Shown here: one piece after another, positions 53,123-63,069 of the stretch
Layout: each line of letters starts with the position of its first letter
Numbering within the stretch: position 1 is the stretch's first letter
NCBI GenBank assembly: GCA_003478355.1
Contig: QUFC01000003.1
Location: forward strand, 98,159 to 162,158
Length of the DNA stretch: 64,000 nt
Reading direction: 5' to 3'
Source: Lachnospiraceae bacterium AM48-27BH
Lineage (GTDB): Bacteria; Bacillota; Clostridia; Lachnospirales; Lachnospiraceae
Translations under genes and position numbers: made by a program
Notes under the pieces: model-generated
Databases searched by the model: none
Told to the model about the DNA's origin: nothing
Seen by the model: the letters and a program-made list of their open reading frames with translations, nothing else

Positions 53123-53863
53123 ATGGCTCTGATCCTGAATCATTTTTATTCCTCAGCGCTGACAGAATGTAATTCCATGACGATTATCGCTCCTGTGGAA
53201 ACATGGCCAGACAGAAAATTCCCGGTATTATGGCTGCTCCCGCCGGTTGGAATGGATCATACTGCATGGCAGCGTCATACCTGGATCGAAGAAATGGCAG
53301 AGAAAAAGGGAATCCTTGTGGTCATGCCGGATATGAAATTAAGCTATGGGCTGGATATGAAATACGGATTTGCATATGAGAAGATGCTGACCCAGGAGCT
53401 TCCTGAGCTGATTGCGGATTATTTTCCTGTGGACTTAAATAACCAGATGATCATCGGTGTAAAGGAAGGCGGGTATGCAGCGCTGCGGGCAGCTTTTCGA
53501 CATCCGAAACAGTATCAAATGGCTGCATCCTACAGCTGTGGTTCTCTGACGGAAGAGAGGGTTCCGGAAGAACTTCATAAGCAGGTAGAGAATGCATTTG
53601 GAACCAGGAAGCTGGAAGAACTCCGGGGTACAGAATATGATCTGAATACACTTTTCGAGAATCTGCCGCTTGAGAAACATGGAGAGATTTCCTTAAAAAT
53701 ATGTCTGGAGTATTCCAAAGAGGATACCTATGCAGCTTCTGCGGAGATTCTGGCAGAAAAATTGAAGCATAGACCAGTGGTGAAACAGAGAATCCGTGTT
53801 TCAGAGCATGAGATGAACTGGAAACAATGGATGGATGCATTGGAAAGAGAAGAGATAGGGTAA
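53123..53863 (+). CDS. Esterase D-like paralogue without catalytic residues
   Basis: 246 aa, aligned along its length with the preceding esterase (MALILNHFYSSALTECNSMT against MALMHINFHSDVLNMDTKIS). The nucleophile elbow reads GVKEGG, so the Ser position is Lys114, and the HG of the oxyanion loop is PP (LWLLPPVGMDH). The fold is kept but hydrolysis is not expected. It may be a binding or partner subunit of the active paralogue. Start at 53123 after GGAGGCCGATAAC. Last gene of the operon before a terminator. Confidence 0.8.
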   Translation: MALILNHFYSSALTECNSMTIIAPVETWPDRKFPVLWLLPPVGMDHTAWQRHTWIEEMAEKKGILVVMPDMKLSYGLDMKYGFAYEKMLTQELPELIADYFPVDLNNQMIIGVKEGGYAALRAAFRHPKQYQMAASYSCGSLTEERVPEELHKQVENAFGTRKLEELRGTEYDLNTLFENLPLEKHGEISLKICLEYSKEDTYAASAEILAEKLKHRPVVKQRIRVSEHEMNWKQWMDALEREEIG

Positions 53864-53870
53864 CAGTAGA

Positions 53871-53929
53871 AAAAGGACATCTGATCGTGTGATGGAAGAG
53901 CTTGCCATCATACAAACAGATGTCCTTTT
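53871..53929. terminator. Bidirectional terminator between the sugar operon and DAHP synthase
   Basis: AAAAGGACATCTG and CAGATGTCCTTTT (about 53917-53929) form a perfect stem with A- and T-rich flanks on both sides, plus an inner stem TGATGG/CCATCA. Serves convergent transcripts. Confidence 0.88.
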
Positions 53930-53933
53930 GATA

Positions 53934-54962
53934 TTACAGTCCCTCAGCGATCTCGTAGATCAGTCTTTCGGAATCTTCCCATCCCAGACATGGGTCGGTG
54001 ATGGATTTGCCGTAGCAGTGTTCTCCGATCTTCTGGCTGCCTGGTTCGATATAGCTTTCTACCATGACACCTTTGACCATCTGGTTGATCTCGCTGGAAT
54101 GGCGGCGGCTGTGGAGGACTTCCTTGACAATACGGATCTGCTCCATGTACTGTTTGCCGGAGTTGGAGTGGTTGGCATCCACGATGCAGGCCGGATTTGC
54201 CAGATCCCGTTTGGCGTAAAGCTCATGAAGGAGGATCAGATCTTCATAGTGGTAGTTCGGAATATACTGGCCATGCTTGTTGACTGCGCCACGCAGAATG
54301 GTGTGGGTCAGTGGATTGCCAGGTGTGTGTACTTCATAACCTCTGAAAATGAATTCGTGACCGCCCTGTGCTGCCACAACAGAGTTTAACATAACTGATA
54401 AGTCGCCGCTGGTCGGGTTCTTCATACCAACTGGAACATCGCAGGCACTGGCTACCAGACGATGCTGCTGGTTCTCAACAGAACGGGCTCCCACTGCGAT
54501 GTAGGACATCAGGTCGGATAAGTAGCGCAGGTTTTCTGGATATAACATCTCATCTGCAGTCGTAAGTCCGGTTTCCTGAACCACATGCATATGCATCCTG
54601 CGGATGGCGATCAGGCCCTCATACATATTTGGTTTCTTCTCCGGGTCTGGCTGATGGAGAAGTCCCTTGTAACCTTCACCGGTGGTACGTGGTTTGTTTG
54701 TATAGACACGGGGAATGATGATGATCTTATCCTTTACCTTGTCCTGTACCTTTACCAGGCGGCTGGTGTAGTCTAACACAGCAGTCTCATTATCCGCAGA
54801 GCATGGTCCGATGATCACGAGAAATTTATCACTCTCCCCGGTGATGACTTTCCTGATCTCCGCATCTCTTTTTTCTTTTAATGCGGCTAACTCAGCAGGA
54901 ATCGGAAATTGTTCCCGGATTTCCGCAGGAGTTGGAAGTTTGTTGATGAATTCAAGTCCCAT
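53934..54962 (-). CDS. aroG: 3-deoxy-7-phosphoheptulonate (DAHP) synthase, AroF/G/H type
   Basis: 342-aa class I-alpha DAHP synthase, first step of the shikimate pathway (PEP plus erythrose-4-phosphate). FLVIIGPCSADNETAVLDYT, PRVYTNKPRTTGEGYKGLLH, SVENQQHRLVASACDVPVGM and VDANHSNSGKQYMEQIRIVK are the family signatures. Length and N-terminal extension are like E. coli AroG, which is feedback-inhibited by an aromatic amino acid; the inhibitor cannot be told here. Start after GGAGAAAAATCT. Monocistronic. Confidence 0.95.
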   Translation of the reverse strand: MGLEFINKLPTPAEIREQFPIPAELAALKEKRDAEIRKVITGESDKFLVIIGPCSADNETAVLDYTSRLVKVQDKVKDKIIIIPRVYTNKPRTTGEGYKGLLHQPDPEKKPNMYEGLIAIRRMHMHVVQETGLTTADEMLYPENLRYLSDLMSYIAVGARSVENQQHRLVASACDVPVGMKNPTSGDLSVMLNSVVAAQGGHEFIFRGYEVHTPGNPLTHTILRGAVNKHGQYIPNYHYEDLILLHELYAKRDLANPACIVDANHSNSGKQYMEQIRIVKEVLHSRRHSSEINQMVKGVMVESYIEPGSQKIGEHCYGKSITDPCLGWEDSERLIYEIAEGL

Positions 54963-55102
54963 AGATTTTTCTCCTCTGTAAAAAATTTATTTCATTATAA
55001 TATGCTTTTTGGAAAAATAAAACCCTGGAAATAGAAAAAATATTTGTAAAAACGGAAAAATGTTTGTGACGGAAAATAAAAATGTTTGCGGCTGGAAATA
55101 AA

Positions 55103-55131
55103 TTGTAAAAAAAGTGACAGCATGATATCAT
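55103..55131 (+). promoter_or_regulatory. Promoter of the NSS transporter gene
   Basis: TTGTAA (55103-55108), 17-bp spacer, TATCAT (55126-55131), 45 bp before the start codon. Confidence 0.5.
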
Positions 55132-55176
55132 AGAAACAATGGCCAAAAGCCACAAAAAGAGAAGGGAAAAGCTGTC

Positions 55177-56508
55177 ATGGAAAAAAACAGAGATGGGTTT
55201 AGAAGCAGGACCGGGTTTGTGCTTGCATGCATCGGTTCTGCAGTTGGAATGGGAAACATATGGAGATTTCCATATATGGTATCGGATTGGGGAGGTATGA
55301 CCTTTCTGATCCCCTATGTGTTATTTGTGGTGTTGATCGGAGCGTCAGGAGTGATCGAGGAGATGGCTCTGGGACGGGCGGCAAAGGGCGGCCCTATCAA
55401 GGCATTTGGATGCTGCACGGAGATCCGTACCAGCAAAAAGAAACCGGGAGAGATCGTTGGCGTGATCCCGGTACTGGGGTCGCTGGCGCTGGCGATTGGC
55501 TATACGGTTGTGGTCGGCTGGATCTTCAAATACGCGTTTTTAGCCATCAGCGGCGGACTGTTTCAGTTCCATCAGGATATGGACGCCATTGCCGGGCTGT
55601 TTGGAAGTACTGCTTCTGCATTCGGCAATAACATGTGGCTGGTGATCGCCATGGTGGTGACGGCTGTGATCATGGCATTTGGCATTGCAGGTGGGATCGA
55701 GCGTGCCAATAAGGTGATGATGCCGTTACTATTTGTCCTGTTTTTGGGACTTGGTATTTATATTTTCACACTGCCGGGTGCAGGAGCGGGGTATCGTTAT
55801 ATTTTTACCATTGATTCCCGGAAACTGTTAGATGGAAGATTGTGGATCTATGCGTTTGGACAGGCATTCTTCTCGCTGTCCATTGCGGGAAATGGTACCG
55901 TGATCTATGGTTCTTATTTAAGTGAATCGGAGGATGTGGTCGGTTCCGCAAGAAATGTAGCGGTATTCGATACCACGGCGGCGCTTCTGGCGGCATTTGT
56001 CATCATTCCGGGAATGGCAGTGGGAGGCGCAGAGCTTTCCTCCGGCGGTCCGGGACTGATGTTTATCTACCTGCTGAATGTGTTCAATGGAATGCCGGGC
56101 GGCAGAGTGGTGGAAATGGTGTTTTACATCTGCGTATTATTCGCAGGCTTAAGCTCTCTAGTGAATCTTTATGAAGCGCCGGTGGAGATGTTAGAGGAAC
56201 GGTTTGGAATGAAGCGGAAGATGGCAGTTGCCTGCATGGCTTCGATCGGAGGCATTGCGGCCCTGCTGATCCAGGGTATCGTATCCGGCTGGATGGATGC
56301 AGTATCCATCTACATCTGTCCACTGGGAGCCATGCTGGCAGGAATCATGTTTTTCTGGGTGGCTGGAGATGATTTTGCCCTGTCAGCAGTGAATCAGGGA
56401 AAAGAAAGACCGATTGGCAGATGGTTCCTCCCGCTGGGAAGATTTGTACTGGTTCCAGCCGCGGCGATTGCGCTGATCGCAGGAGCCATTCTTGGAGGAA
56501 TCGGCTGA
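55177..56508 (+). CDS. Sodium-dependent transporter, NSS (SNF) family
   Basis: 443-aa LeuT-fold carrier with 11-12 TM helices. The TM1 Na+-site region CIGSAVGMGNIWRFPYMVSD is typical of bacterial neurotransmitter:sodium symporters, with GQAFFSLSIAGNGTVIYGSY in TM6. Substrates are amino acids or amines. Single gene, ended just before a miniature-element insertion. Start after GAAGGGAAAAGCTGTC. Confidence 0.93.
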   Translation: MEKNRDGFRSRTGFVLACIGSAVGMGNIWRFPYMVSDWGGMTFLIPYVLFVVLIGASGVIEEMALGRAAKGGPIKAFGCCTEIRTSKKKPGEIVGVIPVLGSLALAIGYTVVVGWIFKYAFLAISGGLFQFHQDMDAIAGLFGSTASAFGNNMWLVIAMVVTAVIMAFGIAGGIERANKVMMPLLFVLFLGLGIYIFTLPGAGAGYRYIFTIDSRKLLDGRLWIYAFGQAFFSLSIAGNGTVIYGSYLSESEDVVGSARNVAVFDTTAALLAAFVIIPGMAVGGAELSSGGPGLMFIYLLNVFNGMPGGRVVEMVFYICVLFAGLSSLVNLYEAPVEMLEERFGMKRKMAVACMASIGGIAALLIQGIVSGWMDAVSIYICPLGAMLAGIMFFWVAGDDFALSAVNQGKERPIGRWFLPLGRFVLVPAAAIALIAGAILGGIG

Positions 56509-56523
56509 TCCTGTGAAAAATAT

Positions 56524-56656
56524 GTTACTGTTCACGCGTTGCGCAAACAGCAACGGATTTTGCCGATGCTTCGCATTCTAAATCGGCAAAATCTGTTACC
56601 ACCACTGTATCATACGGCATTTTCAGTTCAGAAAATGCCTACCTGTGTACAGTAAC
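56524..56656 (-). mobile_element. 133-bp miniature inverted-repeat element, copy C
   Basis: Same element in reverse orientation: starts GTTACTGTTCACGCG and ends GTGTACAGTAAC. It is flanked by a perfect 8-bp direct repeat AAAAATAT (56516-56523 and 56657-56664). It lies between convergent genes, where its stems could act as terminators. Confidence 0.87.
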
Positions 56657-56663
56657 AAAAATA

Positions 56664-58022
56664 TTACTCCACGGGCCTGTCAGCAAAGGTTTGTTCGATT
56701 TTTCTGATCACAAACAGATAAGAAACTCCTGTAAACACCCCGGCGGACAGCCAGGCCGCCGGATCTGCAAAGCAGGCAAGGAAATAGCTGGACAGCTTGA
56801 TGGAAGCCATGGATACGATCAGTCTGGCAATTAATTCCGCCACGCCGCCCATCATCGGCAGAAAACCATATCCACAGCCCTGCATGATGTTCCGGAAGAT
56901 GAAAATGGTACTTAATGGAACAAAGAACAGAATACACAGCTGGCAGTAGGTTCTTGCCCAGGGGATCATAGCATTTAGATCCACATTTCCTGTAAAGAAC
57001 AGTCCCAGACACGGTTTGTATAAGAAGAACACAATGGCAGCAGCAGCCAGGGAATAGATGAATTCCGCAATCAGGGCATTTTTCACACCGCCCTTGATTC
57101 TGCCCACATCTCCGCTGCCATAGTTCTGTCCGCCATAGGTAGCCATGGTCTGTCCCATGGCAATCATTCCCTGGACGACCAGATTTTCCAGTTTGTTGGC
57201 TGCGGTGTAGGCAGCAACTGCCTCAGAACCGAATAAATTCACTGCGGACTGCATGATCATGGTTCCGGAAGAGGTGATGGCAAACTGGATGGACATCGGG
57301 ACTCCGGCGGCAAGCTGGGCGCTGGTGATGGAGCCAGACAGCTTCCACTGATTCCGTCCGGGCTTTAGATCCGGCGCTTTGAACCAGATATAGATTCCAC
57401 AGAGGACTGCGGAGATCAACAGGGAGAGGTTGGTGGCCCAGGCAGCTCCTGCCACGCCCATCTGGAAGGTCACGATCAGAAGCAGATCCAGTACCACATT
57501 TAAACAGGCGGAAAAGATCAGGAAAAACAGAGGAATCTGACTATTTCCCACGGCCCGGAGGTAGGCGGAAAACAGATTATAAAATACATTGGCAGAAATT
57601 CCTATGCTGATGACCATGATATAGGTATAAGCGTTATCAAAAATGTCTGCAGGTGTATTCATCAGAACCAGAAGTGGATGCATGATCACCAGACAGAATA
57701 CCGTCATCAAAATGGAAGAAATGATGGACAGAAGGATTCCATTGGCGACACTGGCCTTCACGCCATTTAGATCTTTGGCACCGTATTTCTGGGAGACTAC
57801 TACGGAAAAACCAGAGGATACACCCTGGGCAAAGCCTGTGGTCAGAAACATGATCGTTCCGGTGGAACCAACCGCTGCTAATGCCCCGGCTCCCACGAAT
57901 CGCCCCACGATGATGGTGTCCACCATGTTGTAAAGCTGCTGGAACATGTTGCCGATCATCAGCGGAATGGTAAAACGGAGCAGGATCGGCATGATCTTTC
58001 CTTTCGTCATATCTAATTGCAT
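56664..58022 (-). CDS. MATE-family multidrug efflux transporter
   Basis: 452 aa, 12 TM helices, two MatE domains. N-terminal TKGKIMPILLRFTIPLMIGN and QLYNMVDTIIVGRFVGAGAL, later FGSEAVAAYTAANKLENLVV, are typical of the NorM/DinF-type Na+/H+ antiporters in Firmicutes. Exports cationic compounds. The stop codon region touches the target duplication of miniature element copy C. Start after GAAAGGAATCGAAAAGAT. Confidence 0.92.
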   Translation of the reverse strand: MQLDMTKGKIMPILLRFTIPLMIGNMFQQLYNMVDTIIVGRFVGAGALAAVGSTGTIMFLTTGFAQGVSSGFSVVVSQKYGAKDLNGVKASVANGILLSIISSILMTVFCLVIMHPLLVLMNTPADIFDNAYTYIMVISIGISANVFYNLFSAYLRAVGNSQIPLFFLIFSACLNVVLDLLLIVTFQMGVAGAAWATNLSLLISAVLCGIYIWFKAPDLKPGRNQWKLSGSITSAQLAAGVPMSIQFAITSSGTMIMQSAVNLFGSEAVAAYTAANKLENLVVQGMIAMGQTMATYGGQNYGSGDVGRIKGGVKNALIAEFIYSLAAAAIVFFLYKPCLGLFFTGNVDLNAMIPWARTYCQLCILFFVPLSTIFIFRNIMQGCGYGFLPMMGGVAELIARLIVSMASIKLSSYFLACFADPAAWLSAGVFTGVSYLFVIRKIEQTFADRPVE

Positions 58023-58219
58023 ATCTTTTCGATTCCTTTCTGTAAAAATCGTTATAAAGTTTCAAAATCCCGGATTTGATTGTACGGGCGGGCACATATT
58101 TTGTCAATAAGATTTCCGTTGGAAAATCCATTTTCAGTATTAGATCCAGAAGCTTCCTCATAAGAATATACAAGTATTGGGACAAATACCCTATTACTGT
58201 GATAGAAGGAGGAAGAGAG

Positions 58220-61200
58220 ATGAACATGAGAAGGAAAGGAAGCAAGGGAAAATGGCCCTGTAAATTCCGAAAGGGACTGTCACTGGCATTGTGCGCCAGC
58301 ATGGCAGGAACCGGAATTGCGGCTCATGTGGCATTGGCGGACACAGAGGCAGTGGTCTTGGGGGACGAGTTATTAAAAGCGACGCCGGATCAGGCACAGA
58401 AACTTGAGGAGGCGACTCCATCCAATGCAGGAATGTCCAGCAGTCTGACGGACGGTGGTTCTGGTGAGATTGGCGGGGAAGAAGCCACACCATCCAACGC
58501 AACATTTCAGATGCTTCCACCAGACGATAACATATTATCTGTCGGAACGGACGAGCCTTACCAGTCCATTCAGGATGCCATCAACTACATAAATGAAAGA
58601 CAAAAGGGTTCTGATGAGGCGAAGGAAGAGGACTGGATGATCCAGGTCAGGCCGGGAAACTATGGACGTTTCCTGGTGCCGAGAACGGTAGAAAATTTAA
58701 CGATCCAGGGCGCTGGAAATGATACAGTGATCCAGACAATGGATGGTTCCTCCCTGGAGTCATCCGCAGGAAGTGACCGTAACAGCGATGCCAATGGAAT
58801 TGTGGTATGGGGAAAAAACATTACATTTAAGGATTTAAAGATCGAGAGCGGTGATTACCACCTGGACAAGGAGGGAAAGGAACTCTGGTATACTTCTGCC
58901 ATCAGTACTAACGATATCATGTCAGGAACCGGAGAAGAGGCGGCCAGCGGCCTGACGCTGGATCATTGTACCTTTGAGGGCTCTGGCACCGGTATGGGCG
59001 TGCTGCCTCTTAGAAGCGTATTTACCGTAACCGATTGTCGGTTTGAGGGCTACGAGCAGGCAATCTATTTCGCCTGTGACAATTTAGAGGCACTGGACTG
59101 GCAGATCACCGGCAATACGATCGAGGACTGTATTTACGCCATTCATGGATATTTTGGCGGAGCGGTAAGCGGGGATGCGGAGGGCATGATGATCCAGGGC
59201 AACACCATTTGCGGAACCCAGGATCGGTTTGCAGTGGTTGCGCTGATGGATCAGTCCAATAAAGGCTCCCTGAAGCTGGATATTTCCGATAATGATTTTT
59301 CTTATGCGATCCTTGGCGGCATCAACCAGAGAAAAGACGGTGACGTAGCTCAGGGAAGTATGGGAGAGCTGCAGGATGCCAATGTGATGAAGGATCACAG
59401 CTTCGTGGCAGATGCCTATTGGTACAGTGCAGACAATTACGGAACTGCATTTTACGCGCCAAAAGAAGCAGGTAAGATTGCCGTATGGCACGCAGATCCC
59501 CTTCAGGAATCCGACATTAAGGATAAATTCCAGGCGGCTCTTGAGGATTATGGCACTGCAGGCCAGTTTATCGAGTTCAATGCCCCGGCCCAGGAGATCT
59601 TCACTCTGGCGAAAAATGCCTGGTGATCGAGGATTATGTGGATGCAGGCGATTTAAAGATCTCCAAGCAGGTGCTTGGAAATGATCATGACAGCACCACA
59701 TTTCACTTCAAGATCAAGCTGTCCAGAGAGGACGGAAGAGCATTGAATGGCCGCTATGATTACGTGGATGCGGCAGGCGAGAGCCACACAGCAGCCCTGG
59801 AAGACGGAATCATGGAAATCTCCATGAAAAATGGCGAGAGCGTGGTAGTAAAGGATCTGCTTCCGGGAACCCAATATGAAGTGAGTGAGGCAGAGAACAG
59901 CGCTTATACCGCTTCCTGTGCCGCTCCGACTGGTCAGATCGAGGCTAAAGTAGAAAAAGAAGTGGTCTTCCAGAACACCTATCAGGGTTCCGGACTGCCG
60001 GATATTCCATCACCAGACTGGAGTATTTCTAAGTCTAAAACTGCGGAGACGCTGGACAAAGATTTCCAATCTAAGGTGACCCTGTCCTTACCGGCTTATG
60101 ATTATAAGCCGTCTGTGGATGTAGTCATGGTAGTGGATGTTTCCAGCAGTATGAAAGATCATGATATCACAGAGGCGAAAAAAGCCGCTCTAGCGATGTG
60201 TGGGGAATTGGAAAGCCGGGATAAGGTTTCTTCCAGAATCGGAATTGTGACATTCGATAAGACTGCACATGATCTGACCAATGGATTGGTATCCGTGACG
60301 GAGGCGAAAAAAGCCATCGGGGAGATCAAGCCGTCCTCTGATACGAATATGATGGCAGGTCTGATGGCTGGCAAAGCTATGCTAGACCAGGGTACTGCTG
60401 ATGACAAATATCTGGTGCTGTTAAGTGATGGCATTCCGATCTACTGGGTAAATGACCAGGGAGAGGCAACTGGTAAGATGTTAAGCAGATATACACAGCT
60501 GGATGAAAACGGAAACCCGGTGATCGTAAGCCGGGAGCCAGCAGCATCAGAACCAGAGGGTCCATGGAAGATATGAGCGTGGTGAAGTCCATTGATGAAA
60601 TCCTGGCATTTCAGGACTGGGATACCGATGCAGACGAGTGGATCCAGGAGAGCAATACCGGAGCCATCTGGGATAATGGATATAAGCACACCAACATTGA
60701 AAAGAGCATTTATATGACTGCAAAATACCTGATGAGCGAGATTTTAGGCCGCTATCCGCTGAAAATGGTGGCATTTGGAACAGATAAATATTCAAATAGT
60801 ATTGTTTACAAATACGGTGAGAATTTCTGTGACTGGATCGGCGCCCAGGAAGGTGTTTCTTATTATAAGGTAAAAAAACCAGGCTATGGAGGGGAAAACG
60901 GAGAACTGGTGCAGGCATTCGAGGAGATTTCCAATGAAATGATCCATGTGGTAGATGCCGGAAGCAGCGTGATCGATGAGATCGGAAAGACCGGGGACTA
61001 TGATTTTGCCTTTGTGAATGATGCAGTCAGACTTGTGATGAACGTGGATGGAAAGGAAGAAGCAGCTGAGAAGATCGGGGAAAATTCTTACGGTTTCGTG
61101 AAAAACAGTCAGGTGGCAGATGGGTATGAATTTGTTCTATACTATCACCCGGACGGCTGCTCCTATAAGGGAAAAACTTACGGCGAAAGCTTTGTGTGGA

Positions 61201-61814
61201 AGATCAATGTGCCGGTAACGATCGATCATCCGGTGCAGTTGACCTACCAGGTGAAACTGACGAATCCTAAGAATGAGGCGGGAACTTACGGAACCTATGA
61301 CCGGGATGGAAAAGCCGGTTATGAGGGGCTTTACACCAACAATATGGCAGTTCTGTATCCGGTGGACAGCAATGGAAATGCGTATGAACCAGAGAAATTC
61401 TTAAAGCCAACCGTTTCCTATACTGTAAAGAGTGAAAAACCGGACCCGACTGATCCGACACCAACCGAACCAGAGCCAAAGCCAACAGAGCCGGAGCCAA
61501 AACCAACAGATCCGCAGCCAACAGATCCACAGCCGACCAATCCGCAGCCAACGACGCCGGGCGGTAATCATATCAGTGGCGGTACCGGCGGACGTGGCTC
61601 CAGAGGTTCAGGAATCGGTGGTCCGGGCGTGGAGACACAGGCAGCAGAGACCGTACCAGAAGCGACTATAGCAGAAAATGCAGCAGAGACAGCAGCAGAA
61701 GAGCTTCCAAAGACCGGGGACCACACCAGTCCAGCCATGTGGCTGCTTTTGATTGGAGCCGGTATGGCGGCATCTCTTTTTGTGGCAGTTTCTGGAAGAA
61801 GAGATGAGGAATAA
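58220..61814 (+). CDS. LPKTG cell-wall adhesin with beta-helix and vWA domains (two frameshifts in this sequence)
   Basis: About 1198 aa once restored. Signal peptide cut after residue 40 (VALA-D). Two EEATPSNA repeats. Right-handed beta-helix domain (about 100-430, opening with VGTDEPYQSIQDAINYINER). A pilin-like Ig domain ending VFQNTY. A vWA domain with the MIDAS motif DVSSS (about 640). Then a Pro-rich (PTEPEPKPTDPQPT) stalk, LPKTG, TM helix and RRDEE. Breaks at 59608-59609 and 60558-60560 each need one G. Start follows GGAGGAAGAGAG. Likely surface attachment, anchored by the sortase directly downstream. Confidence 0.85.
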
Positions 61815-61841
61815 TCTGGTAATGAAACATGGGAGGACGTA

Positions 61842-62759
61842 TTGGGACGAGGACTGCGGCATGCTGCCGCGGTCCTGGCGATGATCTGCCTGACAACAGG
61901 ATTTACCGGTTTGAGCGGACTGATCTGGACAGGAGCGCAGCAGCAGAGAGTGTATGACGATCTGATACGCCAGACAAAGAGGGAGAGCGTTCTGCTCTCC
62001 CGGACAAAAAACGGGGGAGAAAATGGAAGTGTACAGAGAACGAGGGTTTCTGTGGAGGAATTACAGGAACGAAGGCTGGAACAGGCCAACGCTGGTAACA
62101 AGGCAGCAGGTAGTGCGGCTGGTGGGCAAAAGCATAGGGGCAGACTGGAAAATCAGCAGACAGCGAAACAGGCCCAGACGAAACAGGCCCAGATGAAACA
62201 GACGGTCATCGACTTTGACGCCTTAAAAAAGATCAATCCGGATGTAGTATCCTGGATCACGATTCCTGGCACCAACATTGATTACCCGCTCTTACAGGGA
62301 AAGGACAACAACCAGTACCTTCATAAAGATATGGAAGGAAGAGACAGCGCGGCAGGTGCCATTTTTCTGGATCACGGTGACAAGGCAGATCTTTCCAGCC
62401 GCCACAACATCATCTACGGTCATCACATGAAAAATGGAACCATGTTCAAGGACATCGTCAAATACAAAGAGCAGCAGTATTTTGACGAACACCAGGATAT
62501 CATCCTCTACACCCCGGACCGGGAGATTCACCTAAAAGCTCTGGCAGCCGTGGTCGCAAACCCAGATGCCATCCGCCGGAAGATTGATTTTCAGTCTTGG
62601 GAGGAATTCACCTCTTATATAGAAGAGATGACCCAAGATTCCAGCGCTTTTGCAACAGTTCCCAAAGGAACGGCCATCCGACGTCTCTATTCCTTTGTCA
62701 CCTGCAGTTACGAATTTCAGAACGCAAGAACGATTTTATATGCATATGAAGAAAATTAG
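61842..62759 (+). CDS. srtB: Class B sortase
   Basis: 305 aa. N-terminal TM helix (about 8-30), a charged linker with TKQAQ repeats, then the catalytic domain: SWITIPGTNIDYPLLQGKDN, His194 in YGHHMKNGTMF, Cys288 in VTCSYEF, Arg296 in NARTILYAYE. The class B signature is clear. TTG start at 61842, five nt after GGGAGG. Directly follows an LPKTG protein (28 nt), presumably its substrate. Class B enzymes in Clostridia accept (N/S/P)PxTG-like signals, so an LPKTG client is plausible. Confidence 0.9.
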   Translation: MGRGLRHAAAVLAMICLTTGFTGLSGLIWTGAQQQRVYDDLIRQTKRESVLLSRTKNGGENGSVQRTRVSVEELQERRLEQANAGNKAAGSAAGGQKHRGRLENQQTAKQAQTKQAQMKQTVIDFDALKKINPDVVSWITIPGTNIDYPLLQGKDNNQYLHKDMEGRDSAAGAIFLDHGDKADLSSRHNIIYGHHMKNGTMFKDIVKYKEQQYFDEHQDIILYTPDREIHLKALAAVVANPDAIRRKIDFQSWEEFTSYIEEMTQDSSAFATVPKGTAIRRLYSFVTCSYEFQNARTILYAYEEN

Positions 62760-62781
62760 ACGAAAAATCACAAAAAACCGC

Positions 62782-62810
62782 TTGACATTTCCTGGAATGA
62801 GGGATATACT
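62782..62810 (+). promoter_or_regulatory. Promoter of tRNA-Val/tRNA-Met operon 2
   Basis: TTGACA (62782-62787), 17-bp spacer, TATACT (62805-62810). The leader pairs GGCAGTC with GACTGCT just before the tRNA, as in operon 1. Confidence 0.88.
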
Positions 62811-62852
62811 AAACAGGCAGTCGCGATTGAGACACATCATGACTGCTCATAT

Positions 62853-62925
62853 GGGGTCTTAGCTCAGCTGGGAGAGCATCTGCCTTACAAGCAGAGGGTC
62901 ATAGGTTCGAGCCCTATAGGCCCCA
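62853..62925 (+). tRNA. tRNA-Val (anticodon TAC), second copy
   Basis: 73 nt, differing from the copy at 7886-7958 only in a base pair of the T-stem (TAGG...CCTA against CAGG...CCTG). Same acceptor and anticodon arms. Confidence 0.97.
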
Positions 62926-62938
62926 TATAACCGAATAT

Positions 62939-63012
62939 GGCGGAATAGCTCAGTTGGCTAGAGCACACGGTTCATACCCGTGGTGTCGAGAGTTCAAATC
63001 TCCCTTCCGCTA
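62939..63012 (+). tRNA. tRNA-Met (anticodon CAT), second copy
   Basis: 74 nt; acceptor GGCGGAA/TTCCGCT (compensatory changes compared with GGCGAGA/TCTCGCT of the first copy), same elongator anticodon arm CACGG-TTCATAC-CCGTG. Confidence 0.95.
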
Positions 63013-63019
63013 CGACTAA

Positions 63020-63065
63020 AAGAAAGACAACTTGAGAAATTCAGGTTGTCTTTCTTTCTTTTTTG
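63020..63065 (+). terminator. Terminator of tRNA operon 2
   Basis: AAGAAAGACAAC pairs with GTTGTCTTTCTT and is followed by T-rich sequence ending in T6. Confidence 0.85.
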
Positions 63066-63069
63066 TTAG

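Noticed and set aside
57637..58302. Overlapping frames on the minus strand around the MATE gene start
   Set aside because: A shifted reading of the MATE coding region; the true MATE frame is intact.
8253..61814. Programmed ribosomal frameshifting as the cause of the split genes
   Set aside because: No slippery heptamers or conserved stimulatory structures; the breaks fall in unrelated families at ordinary short runs.
7886..63012. A 55-kb genomic island bounded by tRNA attachment repeats
   Set aside because: Both repeats are complete tRNA operons with promoters and terminators and have compensatory sequence differences; no integrase or partial tRNA copy is present.
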